Assembly (NCBI GenBank): GCA_003216135.1
Contig: QCJI01000001.1
Coordinates: 62,001 to 126,000, forward strand
Length of the DNA: 64,000 nt
DNA from: Prochlorococcus sp. AG-409-A22
GTDB lineage: Bacteria > Cyanobacteriota > Cyanobacteriia > PCC-6307 > Cyanobiaceae
Direction: 5' to 3'
Positions 1 to 10,658 of this stretch are shown piece after piece (positions within the stretch are counted from its first letter, which is position 1; each line of letters starts with the position of its first letter). The notes under the pieces are model-generated. The model ran no database searches. It saw nothing but the letters and a program-made list of their open reading frames with translations, and had not been told where the DNA came from. The position numbers were made by a program, and so were the translations under genes.

Positions 1-421
1 TATTTCTATATATTTCTCCATAATGAGATGCAATTAATTTTAATCCTCCCCAAGAACCTCTAATTTTTTTAAGAATATTTTTTGAGTAGAAAACCTCAAA
101 AGAATTTTGTAGGGGATTTCCACTTCTACCATCAACAGGTGCATAAATTTGTATATCTCTCCATGAAAAAATAATTAGATGAGGTCTAAATTGATCAATT
201 TTTCTAGATAAATATTTGGAAACTTTATTAGATGGAATTATTGCTAGATCAATAAATTGCTGCTCTATAATTGGAAAACATTTATGAATATGATCTGCTA
301 AATAAATAGGCCCTATTGGAAATATTGGATTACATGGAAGTCTCACAGTAAGAATTTTCCCATAGTGCTTTCTGTGGGAGTTTTTTTTATTTAATTTTTT
401 GAACTCGAAATTAAAATTCAT
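1..421 (-). CDS. B12-binding/radical SAM protein, N-terminal part (runs off left edge)
   Basis: An open frame runs from an ATG at 421 off the left edge, about 140 codons with no stop. The translated start contains VRLPCNPIFPIGPIYLADHI followed by a stretch with a Rossmann-like pattern (PHLIIFSWRDIQIYAP). I recognise this as the start of a cyanobacterial family of B12-binding-domain radical SAM enzymes, annotated in picocyanobacteria as a photosystem II high-light acclimation radical SAM protein. The CxxxCxxC cluster motif would lie outside the window, so the radical SAM call rests on the N-terminal resemblance only. An in-frame ATG at 451 would add ten residues; the shorter start puts the conserved VRLPCNP nearer the N-terminus. 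The frame is collinear with the glycosyltransferase genes on the same strand, with about 106 non-coding bases between. Confidence 0.6.
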   Translation of the reverse strand, partial: MNFNFEFKKLNKKNSHRKHYGKILTVRLPCNPIFPIGPIYLADHIHKCFPIIEQQFIDLAIIPSNKVSKYLSRKIDQFRPHLIIFSWRDIQIYAPVDGRSGNPLQNSFEVFYSKNILKKIRGSWGGLKLIASHYGEIYRN

Positions 422-527
422 GCCATGAAACTCTAATGAATTTATATTCATTAAGAATTTAACTACTTTATTACTAATTTGGCGAAATTAAAAATCTTTA
501 GAAAATACTTCTAAAATTTATTTAAAT

Positions 528-1619
528 TCAAATATCAGAAATCATATAAATCCAACATACTTTGAGGAGTTTTAATCCATCAATCCATCTTGATATATTT
601 GGTGCTCCAGATTGTCTAGCGTAATATCTAACTGGATAATTAAGTATTTTTATATTATTGTTTGCTGCTTCAAATATTATTGTGAAGTCTCCAAATGGAT
701 CAGACTTGGAATCCCAACTACCATTTTGTTTCATAAGTGTAAAGAATTTTCTTGAAAAAACTTTTGTTCCACAAAGTGAATCTGATACTGGCTTATTTAT
801 CAGAATGGATAAAAACAGTGCAAAGAGTCTATTTCCTATATAATTAGCCCATCTCATTGCATCTTTTTCCATTGGGAAAGTTGTGCGGGCACAATTAATT
901 AGAATATTTTCATTTTTAGTTGATTCCATAATTGCTGCAATACTGTCATCAATATCTACAGTGAAATCACTATCAATTATGGCGAGGGTTTCACCTGTAG
1001 AAATATTAAATCCTTCTACAACTGCATTTTTCTTTCCTTTAGAAGTTTGTTTTAAAAGAGATATCTTGAAGAAATTTGAGAAACTTTCTTTTAACTCTTG
1101 CAAAATCTGATATGTATTGTCATTGCTATTCCCTTCAACAAATATTATTTCTAATTTATTGGGTATAGTCTTGAATTTATTCAGTGCATTTATTAATAGC
1201 TTTTTATTGCCAGCCTCATTTCTTGCAGGAATTACAATAGATATCAAATGATCGGAAATATTTTCATTATATTTATAAAAAAATATTTCTAGTTCGTATG
1301 CAAGTTGTTTTATTATTGGAAATTTTCGAAAAATATTTTTTAAAGATTCTGGAATTAGTTTAGTTGGCAAAGGCGTTAATTTTTTTGCTTTCCATCTAAT
1401 AGATCTATAATTATAAATTTCTGCTAGAGATTCAATATCGCATAAAGTTATTCGTGCTTTGCTAGTAGTTTCTCTAAAAATTCTTGAATCTAATCTTAGC
1501 CATCTAGTTATTGGCTCCCAAGTATTACCCCTGACTTTAATAGAAATAAATTCGTGATTATCTTTGAATAATTGATGAAGTTTATTATTTGTTAAATCCC
1601 AAGTATTAACAGATTTCAT
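528..1619 (-). CDS. Family 2 glycosyltransferase with a methyltransferase-tail-like N-terminus
   Basis: A 363-residue protein. Residues 125 to about 330 are a GT-A type family 2 glycosyltransferase: the opening strand motif VIPARNE is at 129-135, EGNSNDNT at 162-169 stands in for the usual DDGSxDxT, and the metal-binding DSD is at 216-218. It likely transfers a sugar from an activated donor to a lipid or polysaccharide acceptor at the inner membrane. The first 110 residues are not part of the GT fold. Their GNTWEP...LTPLPTKLIP...FRKFPIIKQL pattern resembles the end of class I methyltransferases that are fused to such a GT2 in other bacteria. The upstream GT39 gene stops 45 bases before this start, in the same frame, so the two are likely co-transcribed. 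The substrate is unknown. Confidence 0.75.
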   Translation of the reverse strand: MKSVNTWDLTNNKLHQLFKDNHEFISIKVRGNTWEPITRWLRLDSRIFRETTSKARITLCDIESLAEIYNYRSIRWKAKKLTPLPTKLIPESLKNIFRKFPIIKQLAYELEIFFYKYNENISDHLISIVIPARNEAGNKKLLINALNKFKTIPNKLEIIFVEGNSNDNTYQILQELKESFSNFFKISLLKQTSKGKKNAVVEGFNISTGETLAIIDSDFTVDIDDSIAAIMESTKNENILINCARTTFPMEKDAMRWANYIGNRLFALFLSILINKPVSDSLCGTKVFSRKFFTLMKQNGSWDSKSDPFGDFTIIFEAANNNIKILNYPVRYYARQSGAPNISRWIDGLKLLKVCWIYMISDI

Positions 1620-1664
1620 TACTTTTAAAGTTTGCTCAAGCCACTTTAGTATATAGGGGATTAT

Positions 1665-3230
1665 TTATTTTTTTATTATTAATTTCCATGGATTTAAAAT
1701 ATCATTTTCATATATAACTTCATAGGCATAATTATTGTTTTGTATTTCTTTAAATTCAGTTGACCATGCCAATTCTGACTTCTTTAACTGATCAATACTC
1801 TCTAAACCTTCACCTAGTATCGGAGTTAATAACGCAATTCTTATTATTTTTGATTGAGATTTAGAATTTTTTATACCACTTTTATCCACCTTTATCTCTT
1901 GATTTTTTACAATGTCAAGAGATGATACGTACTCCATTTTTTCTCGTAATTCTCTTGATCTATCAGTGAATAATCCTGAGTGTAAAAGAAATGAGGTTAG
2001 TAAGTAAGGCCCAATTATGAGTGATATTAATATTTCTTTGAAAGAGTTTTTATGTTTTATAAATGACCAAGATAGTCCGAAAAATAATAATCCAAGAATT
2101 AGAAATGTATTTTCCTTAAAGTTAAAGTCGCTTATATTCTTAAAGAAAAAATAATATATGAAAGTCAGAGAGAATATCAATAATGGAACTATTTTTGAAG
2201 TAATAAATATAAAAATTAGTTTAAATCTTTTGGAGCTAAATAAATATTTTATTCCTACGTAAGTATTTAGTGCCAAAATTGATGAGATTTGTAGAGTATA
2301 GTATGGCGTTTTCGTTGAAAAAATACTTAGAATACCTATCAAAATCAAAGGAAAAAAGGAAAGTATATATTTATTCTCTTTACTTTCATATAAATTGAAA
2401 ATTGTGCCAATAATGGCAAAAATACTCCATGGTAGATATGTTGCGGGAATATTCCAAAAATAATAGTAGAAAGGATTTGTAAAAGTATTTTTATTAGAGA
2501 GTATGGTGAATTTTTCAACTAAGTAAAAAATAATATTTTTCTCTAAATAAGGATTAATAGATAATGCCCAAGATAAAAAGGGAATAAATCCAATGAGTAT
2601 TCCAATCCAAAAGAACTTACTGAATAAAATATTCTTTTTTATAAACAAATATGGCAATAGTGATAATAAAGGTACAAATACTAGAAAAGTCTTAATCATA
2701 AAAGAGAAACCAATCCAAATACCAAAAAGCAGAATATAAAATTTGTTATCTTTATTTTTTATTTTGACTAAAGAAAACACTCCAATAGTAACTAAACACG
2801 AATAAACAACATCTTGAGTGGCTAAGTGTGAGTAATCAAACCAAACATATGTAGTAGCAAGTATTAGTGGAGATATAATTGCATATTTTTTATTAAAAAA
2901 TTCTTCATGTAATTTGTAAGTAATTAATAGCATCAATATTGCAGCTGTTGTTGTGGGTAGATATGCGGCAAACATATTTCTTCCAAATATTTCTTGTGAC
3001 TTTGCAATTAAAAACTGTAAACCTATTGTTCTATCTAAAACATATTCGTCCCACCAAAGAGGAATTATCCAGTTACCTTTATCCAATATCCATCTAGCTT
3101 GTAGGGCATAAAATCCTTCATCAAAAGCAATGTAACTTCTTTTTCCCAAATAAAATATGAGAGGAATAAAAATTAATAGTTTATACAGATTTTTAAATTT
3201 TAAAATTCTATTTATCATTTTGTTTTTCAT
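1665..3230 (-). CDS. ArnT/PMT-like family 39 glycosyltransferase, integral membrane
   Basis: A polytopic membrane protein of about 521 residues with many hydrophobic helices. Near the N-terminus it has the acidic pair of GT-C transferases in the periplasmic loop (YIAFDEGFYALQARWILDKG, D37-E38), then the WDEYVLDR segment. This pattern fits the ArnT/dolichyl-phosphate-mannose family, which uses polyprenyl-phosphate sugars to decorate lipids, glycans or proteins on the outer side of the membrane. An open frame extends upstream to 3266, but it would overlap the tRNA-Thr gene, so I place the start at the ATG at 3230 (or 3218). That start is only 12 bases past the tRNA 3' end. The neighbouring GT2 gene may supply or extend the same glycan. 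The C-terminal 130 residues are a soluble tail. The substrate cannot be read from sequence. Confidence 0.75.
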   Translation of the reverse strand: MKNKMINRILKFKNLYKLLIFIPLIFYLGKRSYIAFDEGFYALQARWILDKGNWIIPLWWDEYVLDRTIGLQFLIAKSQEIFGRNMFAAYLPTTTAAILMLLITYKLHEEFFNKKYAIISPLILATTYVWFDYSHLATQDVVYSCLVTIGVFSLVKIKNKDNKFYILLFGIWIGFSFMIKTFLVFVPLLSLLPYLFIKKNILFSKFFWIGILIGFIPFLSWALSINPYLEKNIIFYLVEKFTILSNKNTFTNPFYYYFWNIPATYLPWSIFAIIGTIFNLYESKENKYILSFFPLILIGILSIFSTKTPYYTLQISSILALNTYVGIKYLFSSKRFKLIFIFITSKIVPLLIFSLTFIYYFFFKNISDFNFKENTFLILGLLFFGLSWSFIKHKNSFKEILISLIIGPYLLTSFLLHSGLFTDRSRELREKMEYVSSLDIVKNQEIKVDKSGIKNSKSQSKIIRIALLTPILGEGLESIDQLKKSELAWSTEFKEIQNNNYAYEVIYENDILNPWKLIIKK

Positions 3231-3242
3231 TTGCTTTTGAAA

Positions 3243-3315
3243 TGCCGATAATTGGAATTGAACCAATGACCTACTGTTTACGAGACAGTTGCTCTACCGC
3301 TGAGCTATACCGGCA
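3243..3315 (-). tRNA. tRNA-Thr (anticodon CGT)
   Basis: The minus strand folds as a complete 73-nt cloverleaf. The acceptor stem is TGCCGGT/ATCGGCA (one G-U pair), the D arm contains AGCTCAGCGGTAGAGC, the anticodon stem is ACTGT/ACAGT with loop CTCGTAA, and the T arm contains GGTTCAATTCC. The loop gives anticodon CGT, which reads ACG (Thr). CCA is not encoded. The gene is followed 12 bases later by the start of the GT39 gene on the same strand, so one transcript may carry both and be cut at the tRNA 3' end. Confidence 0.95.
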
Positions 3316-3369
3316 ATATTAAAATATTAATATTTTCATATAGACTTCATATTATAATTGAAAAAATTT

Positions 3370-3609
3370 ATGTCAAAAATAGATCCTGAATTAAAAAAGA
3401 AATTATTAAAGGAATCTCAGGCTCCCTTTAAGGGATTAAGGAGAATATTGTGGATAGCTTTTAGTGGTTCGGCTTTTTTAGGACTTTTAATTATGCTTTC
3501 TAGAATTGCTAGCGGAAATGAATTTCAGCAAAATAATCTTTTGATACAACTTGGAGCTTGTATAGTGTTTCCTATTTTGTTATTTCTCGATAGAAATAAA
3601 GAAGACTAA
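3370..3609 (+). CDS. Small DUF3493-family membrane protein
   Basis: A protein of 79 residues starting at the ATG at 3370 (MSKIDPELKKKLLKESQAPF); a TTG at 3358 would add four residues and is less likely. It has a basic N-terminal helix, the conserved APFKGLRRILWIAFSGSA segment leading into a first membrane helix, and a second hydrophobic stretch near residues 58-72. The pattern matches the DUF3493 family of cyanobacteria and plastids, related to the membrane end of LPA1/REP27-type photosystem II assembly factors. A role in photosystem II biogenesis is therefore possible but only by family resemblance. It diverges from tRNA-Thr and ends one base before the infB stop on the other strand. Confidence 0.7.
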   Translation: MSKIDPELKKKLLKESQAPFKGLRRILWIAFSGSAFLGLLIMLSRIASGNEFQQNNLLIQLGACIVFPILLFLDRNKED

Positions 3610-3610
3610 G

Positions 3611-6600
3611 TTAATTTTTATTTAACGTTCGTCTTTTAGTAACAAACTTGAATGCCTCGATTATATCTCCCTCATTCCAAGAAGAAAATTTATCGCACCC
3701 AACTCCACATTCAAAACCTGTATTTACTTCTTTTACATCATCTTTAGACCTTTTCAAAGAGTCTAAATTACCTTCAAAAATTACTTTATCTGATCTAAGA
3801 ACTCTTAGAGAACAATTTCGTTGTAGTTTACCGTTTTGTATGTAACATCCAGCTATAGCACCTTTCCCAACAGCAAAAGTTGCTCTAACTTCGGCTTGTC
3901 CTAATGATTCTTCAACAAGGTCAGGTTCCAGTAGACCTTCCATCGCTAACTGAATATCTTCTAAAAGTTTATAGATTACTTCATACTCTCTTATATCAAC
4001 ATCATTCGCGTCAGCTGCTCTCTTTGCACCAGAAGCTAACGATGTATTGAAACCGATTATCACAGATCCAGATGCAGCTGCAAGGTCTATATCTGTTTCA
4101 GTTATTTCGCCAGGTGCGGATAGTAAAACTCTTACTTGAACTTCATTTTTTGGTAATTGTTCCAATGAGCCCAGTATCGCTTCAACACTTCCTTGAACAT
4201 CAGCTTTAAGAATTAAGTTTAACTCTTTCAGCTCTCCATCATTTGCTTGAGTTGATAAAGAGGATAAGCTAACTCTTCTAGATGCCATTTGTTGTGCTAA
4301 TTTTGTTGCTCGCGCATCAGTAGCCCTATCGCCAACAATAGCTCTAGCTGTTTTTTCATCGGGGTAGACTTCAAATTCATCCCCCGCGGTTGGCACTTCA
4401 CTGAATCCGAGAGCCTCTACTGGGAAGGAAGGACCCGCTTCTTTGATTCTATTGCCATGTTCATCAACCATTGCTCTGATTTTCCCAAGTACTGAACCTG
4501 CAGCTAAAACATCGCCAGATTTTAATGTGCCATTTTGGACTAGTAAAGTAGCAACAGGTCCTTTAGCTTTATCTAAGTGGGCTTCAATTACAGTTCCCTT
4601 AGCTAATCTCTCAGGGTTAGCCTGAAGATCTTCAACTTCTGAAACTAATACAATCATTTCCAGTAATTTATCAATGTTTTTTTTCTTAATGGCACTTACA
4701 GGGACCATAACTACATCTCCTCCCCAATCTTCAGCAATTAAATCTTTTTCTGACAACTCTTGTTTGACTTTATCTGGAGAGGCTCCTTCTTTATCAATTT
4801 TATTTATTGCTACTACTATTGGTACTTTTGCTGCTCGTGCATGACTAATGGCTTCAAGTGTTTGAGGACGGCACCCATCATCTGCTGCTACTACTAGTAC
4901 AGCTACATCAGTAACCTTAGTACCTCGTGCTCGCATGGCAGTAAAGGCTTCATGACCCGGAGTGTCAAGGAAAGTTAATTTTTTCTTTTTGGATTCATGT
5001 TCAACTTCAACTTGATAAGCTCCTATATGTTGAGTGATTCCTCCTGCTTCGCCTGATGCTACTCTTGATTGTCTTATTGAATCTAAAAGACTGGTTTTGC
5101 CATGATCCACATGACCCATAACTGTAATTACTGGAGGTCTTTTGATAAGACTATCAATATCATCTTTTTCAATCATATCCACCGTTTTCTGTGCAGCCTC
5201 TTGAATATCATCTTGCAAAACGGGGACTCCAAATTCTTCTGCTACTGTTTCGATAGTTGCCAAGTCAAGACTTTGAGTTACTGTCGCAGTTATTCCTTTA
5301 AAGAAAAGGGATTTGATTATTTCAGAACTTTCAAGGCTTAATTTATCAGCTAATTCTTGAACTGTTAAATTATCTTCAGGTACGATAATCATCTCGGGCC
5401 TTACTTGTTTTGCCTCTTTGGCTGCCTTTAATTCCATAGCTCTTCTTTTTTGCCGTTGTCTTGTAGTTTCTTTTTTCTTTTTCTTAAATTTTCTTGAAGC
5501 TGTTGGTGATTTACTCTCATCAGAAGTTTCTTTTTTGGGACGTGCCAAACTAGCAGATAAAATTGAGACTTTTTCACCTGAATATCCACTAGTTTCAGAG
5601 GTCAAGGAATCATCATTCTCACCTATAATATGAACTTTTTGTCTTTGTTTTTGAGGATTTTTATTTCTTAATGCTTCTAGTTTTGCACTATCGTCCCAAT
5701 CTTTTCTACCAGGTTTCTTTGAACTATTGGCAAATGATCTGTGAGGAGACTTTCTGGAAGGAGGAGGAGTACTTGGACGAAGATTGGGAGCTTTTGCTTT
5801 ATGTTTGGGAGACTGAATCTCTTTTTTTTCAGTATTAGTTCTATTGATTTTATCTTTATCTGATGCATTTGTTTTTCGCAGTTGCATTAGTTCATTGGGG
5901 GCAACTGGTTTCCTTATGCCTGAGGACTTTTGACTATTGAATTTTGAACCAGTTTTGTTTAAATCTCCTTGTCTGTAATTGACATTAGGTCTATTAGGAG
6001 CACCAGGCCTATTTCGATTAACTTGTCTATTAACTGCGCCAGGGCTGTTTTGAGTCGCTTGTCTATTTTGTAATCCAGGTCTATTGGGAGTACTAGGTCT
6101 ATTGGGAGTACTAGGTCTAATGGGAGTATTGGGCTTAATGGGATTACCAGGCCTATTGGGAGCACCAGGCCTATTGGGAGCACCAGGTCTATTAGCTGTA
6201 TTAGATCTATTAGCTGTATTAGATCTATTAGCTGTATTAGATCTATTAGGGGGAGTATGTTGATTAAGTATGTTCCGATTATGTTGTCTAGTAGGATTTA
6301 TACGATTTTCTTCTCTCCTTATAGGAGCTCCTACAAGCTCTGGGGTGTTTTTGTCTTTGTTATTCTTTAGATTCTTTGTAGTAGATTTATTAGAACTTTG
6401 ATCATATTTGTTTGAAACGCGATTTCTGTTTAGAGAATTATTTTTTATGAGTGAATCATTCCCTTTAATATTATTATTTAAATTTTTAGGCTTTTCTATT
6501 AACTGAATTGAAGGACTTGCAGCACTTTTTATAGAAGATGCTGTGCTTTTGGAAAAGGGTTGTTTATCTTGGTTAAATTTTTGTAAGGGGGGTTTTGAAG

Positions 6601-7096
6601 GAATTGTTTTTGATTTGTCTGAATTATTTCTGCTATCTTGATTTCTTAGCTTGTCTTGAGATTTTTTGTTAGAAACAATAGTTGGTTTTTTGGGGTGATT
6701 TATTTTATTTGAAACTATTTTGCTCGCTATTCTTTCTGGACTGTCAGGCTTGTTTACTGGTCTTATTAATAGGGGTTTGCTTTTTAAATTTTCTTTTATA
6801 GTTTCCGCTTGGTTTTGTCTTTTATTTTTAGGTTTATTATCTATATTGTTTGCATCAATATTTTTTAAATTATCAGATCTTTCTTTAAACGAAGGTTTAT
6901 TGACGGAAATTATTTTTTCAACTGAACTTTTTTTACTGATAAGATTTTTAATCTTTTTTGCATCCGCCAAACTTATAGAACTGCTGTGACTCTTTACTGA
7001 AATTGAAAGTTTTTGCGCAGCATCCAAAATATCCTTATTTTCCAGTTTTAAATCTCTGGAAAGTTCATAAATTCTGATTTTGTCGCTGATGGTCAT
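3611..7096 (-). CDS. infB: Translation initiation factor IF-2
   Basis: A 1161-residue IF-2, which brings fMet-tRNA to the 30S subunit and promotes subunit joining. The C-terminal half is the conserved GTPase: P-loop GHVDHGKT at about 660-667, DTPGHEAF at about 709 and NKID at about 765, followed by the beta-barrel and initiator-tRNA-binding domains. The first 70 residues form an IF2-N helix bundle ([20 protein letters not shown]) and a second IF2-N domain sits just before the G domain. Between them lies a long basic, Asn/Pro/Arg-rich disordered linker with tandem NRSNTA and NRPGAP repeats, which explains the length. It is the last gene of the rimP-nusA-ylxR-infB cluster, beginning 66 bases after ylxR. 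Confidence 0.97.
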   Translation of the reverse strand: MTISDKIRIYELSRDLKLENKDILDAAQKLSISVKSHSSSISLADAKKIKNLISKKSSVEKIISVNKPSFKERSDNLKNIDANNIDNKPKNKRQNQAETIKENLKSKPLLIRPVNKPDSPERIASKIVSNKINHPKKPTIVSNKKSQDKLRNQDSRNNSDKSKTIPSKPPLQKFNQDKQPFSKSTASSIKSAASPSIQLIEKPKNLNNNIKGNDSLIKNNSLNRNRVSNKYDQSSNKSTTKNLKNNKDKNTPELVGAPIRREENRINPTRQHNRNILNQHTPPNRSNTANRSNTANRSNTANRPGAPNRPGAPNRPGNPIKPNTPIRPSTPNRPSTPNRPGLQNRQATQNSPGAVNRQVNRNRPGAPNRPNVNYRQGDLNKTGSKFNSQKSSGIRKPVAPNELMQLRKTNASDKDKINRTNTEKKEIQSPKHKAKAPNLRPSTPPPSRKSPHRSFANSSKKPGRKDWDDSAKLEALRNKNPQKQRQKVHIIGENDDSLTSETSGYSGEKVSILSASLARPKKETSDESKSPTASRKFKKKKKETTRQRQKRRAMELKAAKEAKQVRPEMIIVPEDNLTVQELADKLSLESSEIIKSLFFKGITATVTQSLDLATIETVAEEFGVPVLQDDIQEAAQKTVDMIEKDDIDSLIKRPPVITVMGHVDHGKTSLLDSIRQSRVASGEAGGITQHIGAYQVEVEHESKKKKLTFLDTPGHEAFTAMRARGTKVTDVAVLVVAADDGCRPQTLEAISHARAAKVPIVVAINKIDKEGASPDKVKQELSEKDLIAEDWGGDVVMVPVSAIKKKNIDKLLEMIVLVSEVEDLQANPERLAKGTVIEAHLDKAKGPVATLLVQNGTLKSGDVLAAGSVLGKIRAMVDEHGNRIKEAGPSFPVEALGFSEVPTAGDEFEVYPDEKTARAIVGDRATDARATKLAQQMASRRVSLSSLSTQANDGELKELNLILKADVQGSVEAILGSLEQLPKNEVQVRVLLSAPGEITETDIDLAAASGSVIIGFNTSLASGAKRAADANDVDIREYEVIYKLLEDIQLAMEGLLEPDLVEESLGQAEVRATFAVGKGAIAGCYIQNGKLQRNCSLRVLRSDKVIFEGNLDSLKRSKDDVKEVNTGFECGVGCDKFSSWNEGDIIEAFKFVTKRRTLNKN
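5985..6246 (-). repeat. Tandem 18-bp repeats inside the infB linker
   Basis: An exact 18-bp unit (CTATTAGCTGTATTAGAT on the plus strand) is present three times head to tail at 6189-6242, encoding NRSNTA three times on the minus strand. It is followed by degenerate 18-bp units encoding [18 protein letters not shown] and NRPSTP down to about 5985. The period is a multiple of three, so copy-number changes keep the frame. The array lies in the disordered linker of IF-2, where length change should be tolerated. Confidence 0.9.
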
Positions 7097-7162
7097 TAAT
7101 ACTCTGTATTTTAATCTTTATTAATTAAAGATAATTTAATTTAATTATATTCCCTTATTGGG

Positions 7163-7426
7163 TTAGTTAATTATAGTTTGCATTTCCTTTTCAAAAATAT
7201 CAAAAAATTCAGCATCTAAAAAGGTTTTTAAAGCTTTTTGAAGCTTTTTTTTAATTTTAGAATCTGTGTAACAATTTTTAGATTTGCAAATGTAAGCAGA
7301 ACGTCCTATGCCTTTGTGAAACATAATTCCTTGCTTATGATCCTTTGTAATTTTGAAAAGATCTTCCCTATTATAAGTTTGCCTGCATGAGATACATATA
7401 CGCATAACAGGAGATTTGTTTGTCAC
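7163..7426 (-). CDS. ylxR: YlxR/RnpM family RNA-binding protein
   Basis: An 87-residue protein of the YlxR family (DUF448). The start has the conserved RICISCRQ motif (Cys11, Cys14), followed by GIMFHKGIGRSAYICKSKNC with its two further cysteines. YlxR of Bacillus (RnpM) binds the RNase P RNA; in other bacteria the role is less clear. The GTG start at 7426 overlaps the nusA stop by four bases (GTGA), which implies translational coupling; an internal ATG at 7405 is a possible alternative. The position between nusA and infB is the widely conserved one. Confidence 0.9.
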   Translation of the reverse strand: MTNKSPVMRICISCRQTYNREDLFKITKDHKQGIMFHKGIGRSAYICKSKNCYTDSKIKKKLQKALKTFLDAEFFDIFEKEMQTIIN

Positions 7427-8826
7427 CGTGTCTTCTCCTCTGTAGATAATATTTCATTTTCTTTAATATTTCCTTGTTGATCATTTTCTGAAGAGAGATC
7501 TCCTTCGTATTGTTCATCTCCATATTCTTGCTCATCCTCAGGAAGAGGATAGAGTTCTCTTAATCTTGCATCTTCTGATGCACGCTCTGCTTGCTCAGCT
7601 TCTAATCTTTTTTCAGCTTCTCTTTGTAGATTCTCTTCATCTTCTCTTTGTATTATTAATTTAGCAACTTCTGCATCTTCCGCTTCTTGATTATATTCGT
7701 GTGAGTTTTTGACATCAATTTTCCAACCAGTTAACCTTGCAGCGAGTCTTACATTTTGTCCTTCTCTTCCAATAGCAAGACTTAATTGATCTGGGGGAAC
7801 TAATACATGTGCATGTTGCCCCTCTGGGTCAACTAGTCTAACTAAATCTACTTTTGCTGGACTTAAAGAGTTTAAAATATATTGAATAGGATCAGATGAC
7901 CATTTAATAACATCAATTTTTTCTCCCCTTAATTCATTTACTACTTGTTGGATTCTTGCACCTCTTGCGCCAATACAAGCTCCCACAGGGTCAACTTCTT
8001 GTTCGATACTATCTACCGCTACTTTTGTTCTTGGACCCACAGCTCTAGAAGGAGGGTTGGCTTCTCTAGAAACGGCTACAATTTTTACTGTCCCTTCCTG
8101 AATTTCTGGTACTTCATTTTCAAATAAGTAGACTACTAAACCAGCATTAGCTCTACTAACAAATAATTGTGGTCCTTTCCTAGCTATTTCACTAACTTCT
8201 TTTAAAAATACTTTAAATGTTGCGTTTGCTCTATAGTTGTCATTAGGTAATTGATCCCTTTTTGGCAGTTCTGCCTCTACCTCAGGTCTGCCGATTCCTG
8301 AACTTACACCCATAATTATTGATTGCCTCTCAAATCTTATAACTCTTGCAGTTAAAACAGGGTCCTCCAAATCTGCAAATTCTTCTTGGATCATTTTGCG
8401 TTGTTGGTCTCTCAATTTTTGAGCTAAAACTTGTTTTGTTGTTGATGCAGCCATACGCCCAAAATCTTCTTTTTCTGGAGTAACGTCTAAAACGACCGTA
8501 TCACCTACTTGAGCATCATCAGCCACTTGTTTAACTTCTAGAAGAGAGATTTGATGATCTTCGCTTTCAACCTCTTCTACAATTATTTTACTTGCTAATA
8601 TTCGATACCCTTCCTCATCTAAATCTAATCCAACATCAAAATTATTAAAATATTCTTCATCAAAAGGATCTTCGTTAAAACCAATGTAGAAAGTTCTTCT
8701 ATATTTTTCATAACCTTTTAGTAAAGCTTCGCGCAGAGCTGCTTCTACAACGTTAGGAGGTAATTTTTTTTCCTCACTAATGTCTTCAATAAGATTGTTT
8801 AAACCTGGGAGAATAACTAATGCCAT
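7423..8826 (-). CDS. nusA: Transcription termination/antitermination factor NusA
   Basis: A 467-residue NusA. An N-terminal RNA polymerase-binding domain ([20 protein letters not shown]) is followed by an S1 domain and two KH domains; [20 protein letters not shown] and [20 protein letters not shown] are the KH signatures. The last 80 residues are strongly acidic and Gln-rich, without the C-terminal AR repeats of enteric NusA. It modulates pausing, termination and antitermination. It sits 36 bases after rimP and is coupled to ylxR by overlap. Confidence 0.96.
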   Translation of the reverse strand: MALVILPGLNNLIEDISEEKKLPPNVVEAALREALLKGYEKYRRTFYIGFNEDPFDEEYFNNFDVGLDLDEEGYRILASKIIVEEVESEDHQISLLEVKQVADDAQVGDTVVLDVTPEKEDFGRMAASTTKQVLAQKLRDQQRKMIQEEFADLEDPVLTARVIRFERQSIIMGVSSGIGRPEVEAELPKRDQLPNDNYRANATFKVFLKEVSEIARKGPQLFVSRANAGLVVYLFENEVPEIQEGTVKIVAVSREANPPSRAVGPRTKVAVDSIEQEVDPVGACIGARGARIQQVVNELRGEKIDVIKWSSDPIQYILNSLSPAKVDLVRLVDPEGQHAHVLVPPDQLSLAIGREGQNVRLAARLTGWKIDVKNSHEYNQEAEDAEVAKLIIQREDEENLQREAEKRLEAEQAERASEDARLRELYPLPEDEQEYGDEQYEGDLSSENDQQGNIKENEILSTEEKTR

Positions 8827-8862
8827 CTATGATGGGAAAAATGAATAATGGTTGAAAATTAA

Positions 8863-9360
8863 TTAATCTTTTAATGTGCAAAGACTAATCCTTAGTACTT
8901 CATTAAAAGGGATTTTTTTTATTTTACCTTTTATGTTAATGGCTAAATAATCTTTAGACTTTTCATAAAGTAAACCATTCAAATTTTTAATTTTAGAATT
9001 CTTTTGGTTTAACTCAACATTAACTGGAAAACCTTTAAAAGTTTTGAAGTCTCTTTCTGAGGTTAAATCATCACTGACACCTTGACTACTAATTTCTAAG
9101 ACATATGAACAATTTAAAAGATTTGAATTTTCAATTTCATTAGATGCTGGGGTATTAAATTTTGAACAATCATCAATTGAAATATCATTCCCATTAGTTT
9201 TTTTTATTGTAATTTGCAAAATAATTGGATTTTGATTAGTTTGGATATCTAAACTACAAATCTCAAAATCATATTCCTTGGCAACTTTTTGAAGAATTAT
9301 TTCTAGTTTATTTTTGTTTTCTTTATTCAATTTTTTTAATTTATTTAGTTTTATTCTCAC
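8863..9360 (-). CDS. rimP: Ribosome maturation factor RimP
   Basis: A 165-residue protein with RimP features: an N-terminal alpha/beta domain ([18 protein letters not shown]...IDDCSKF) ending in [20 protein letters not shown], the degenerate form of the family signature LEVSSPGldRpL. A small barrel domain follows ([12 protein letters not shown]). RimP assists 30S subunit assembly. The start is GTG at 9360; no better in-frame ATG is present. It leads the rimP-nusA-ylxR-infB cluster and diverges from htrA across about 120 bases. The sequence is more divergent than NusA or IF-2. Confidence 0.9.
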   Translation of the reverse strand: MRIKLNKLKKLNKENKNKLEIILQKVAKEYDFEICSLDIQTNQNPIILQITIKKTNGNDISIDDCSKFNTPASNEIENSNLLNCSYVLEISSQGVSDDLTSERDFKTFKGFPVNVELNQKNSKIKNLNGLLYEKSKDYLAINIKGKIKKIPFNEVLRISLCTLKD

Positions 9361-9483
9361 ATATTTAAATATTATTTTTTGGTAAAGAGAAAGATTTGTA
9401 TTTTATGGATGTAAACAAATAAACAACACTTATTTTTTTATTCAATTAGATTTACTTAATCAATACTGAAACTATTTAGGTAA

Positions 9484-10614
<1,131 letters not shown>

Positions 10615-10658
10615 ATCACCCATTGAAATTAAATAATCTATAAAGCTAAAAAAAAATT

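Noticed and set aside
3231..3266. Longer N-terminus for the GT39 protein
   Set aside because: It would be coded by the 3' half of the tRNA-Thr gene; the ATG at 3230 just after the tRNA is the sensible start.
1..3315. Integrated element using the tRNA-Thr as attachment site
   Set aside because: No integrase gene and no second copy of the tRNA 3' end were seen in the window; the left border may lie outside it.
5418..5633. 71-codon plus-strand frame opposite infB
   Set aside because: It mirrors the Lys/Arg-rich linker of IF-2 on the other strand and shows only Phe/Leu runs.
6189..6242. Short direct repeats as a possible CRISPR array
   Set aside because: The 18-bp units are contiguous with no spacers and code for a hexapeptide in frame with infB.
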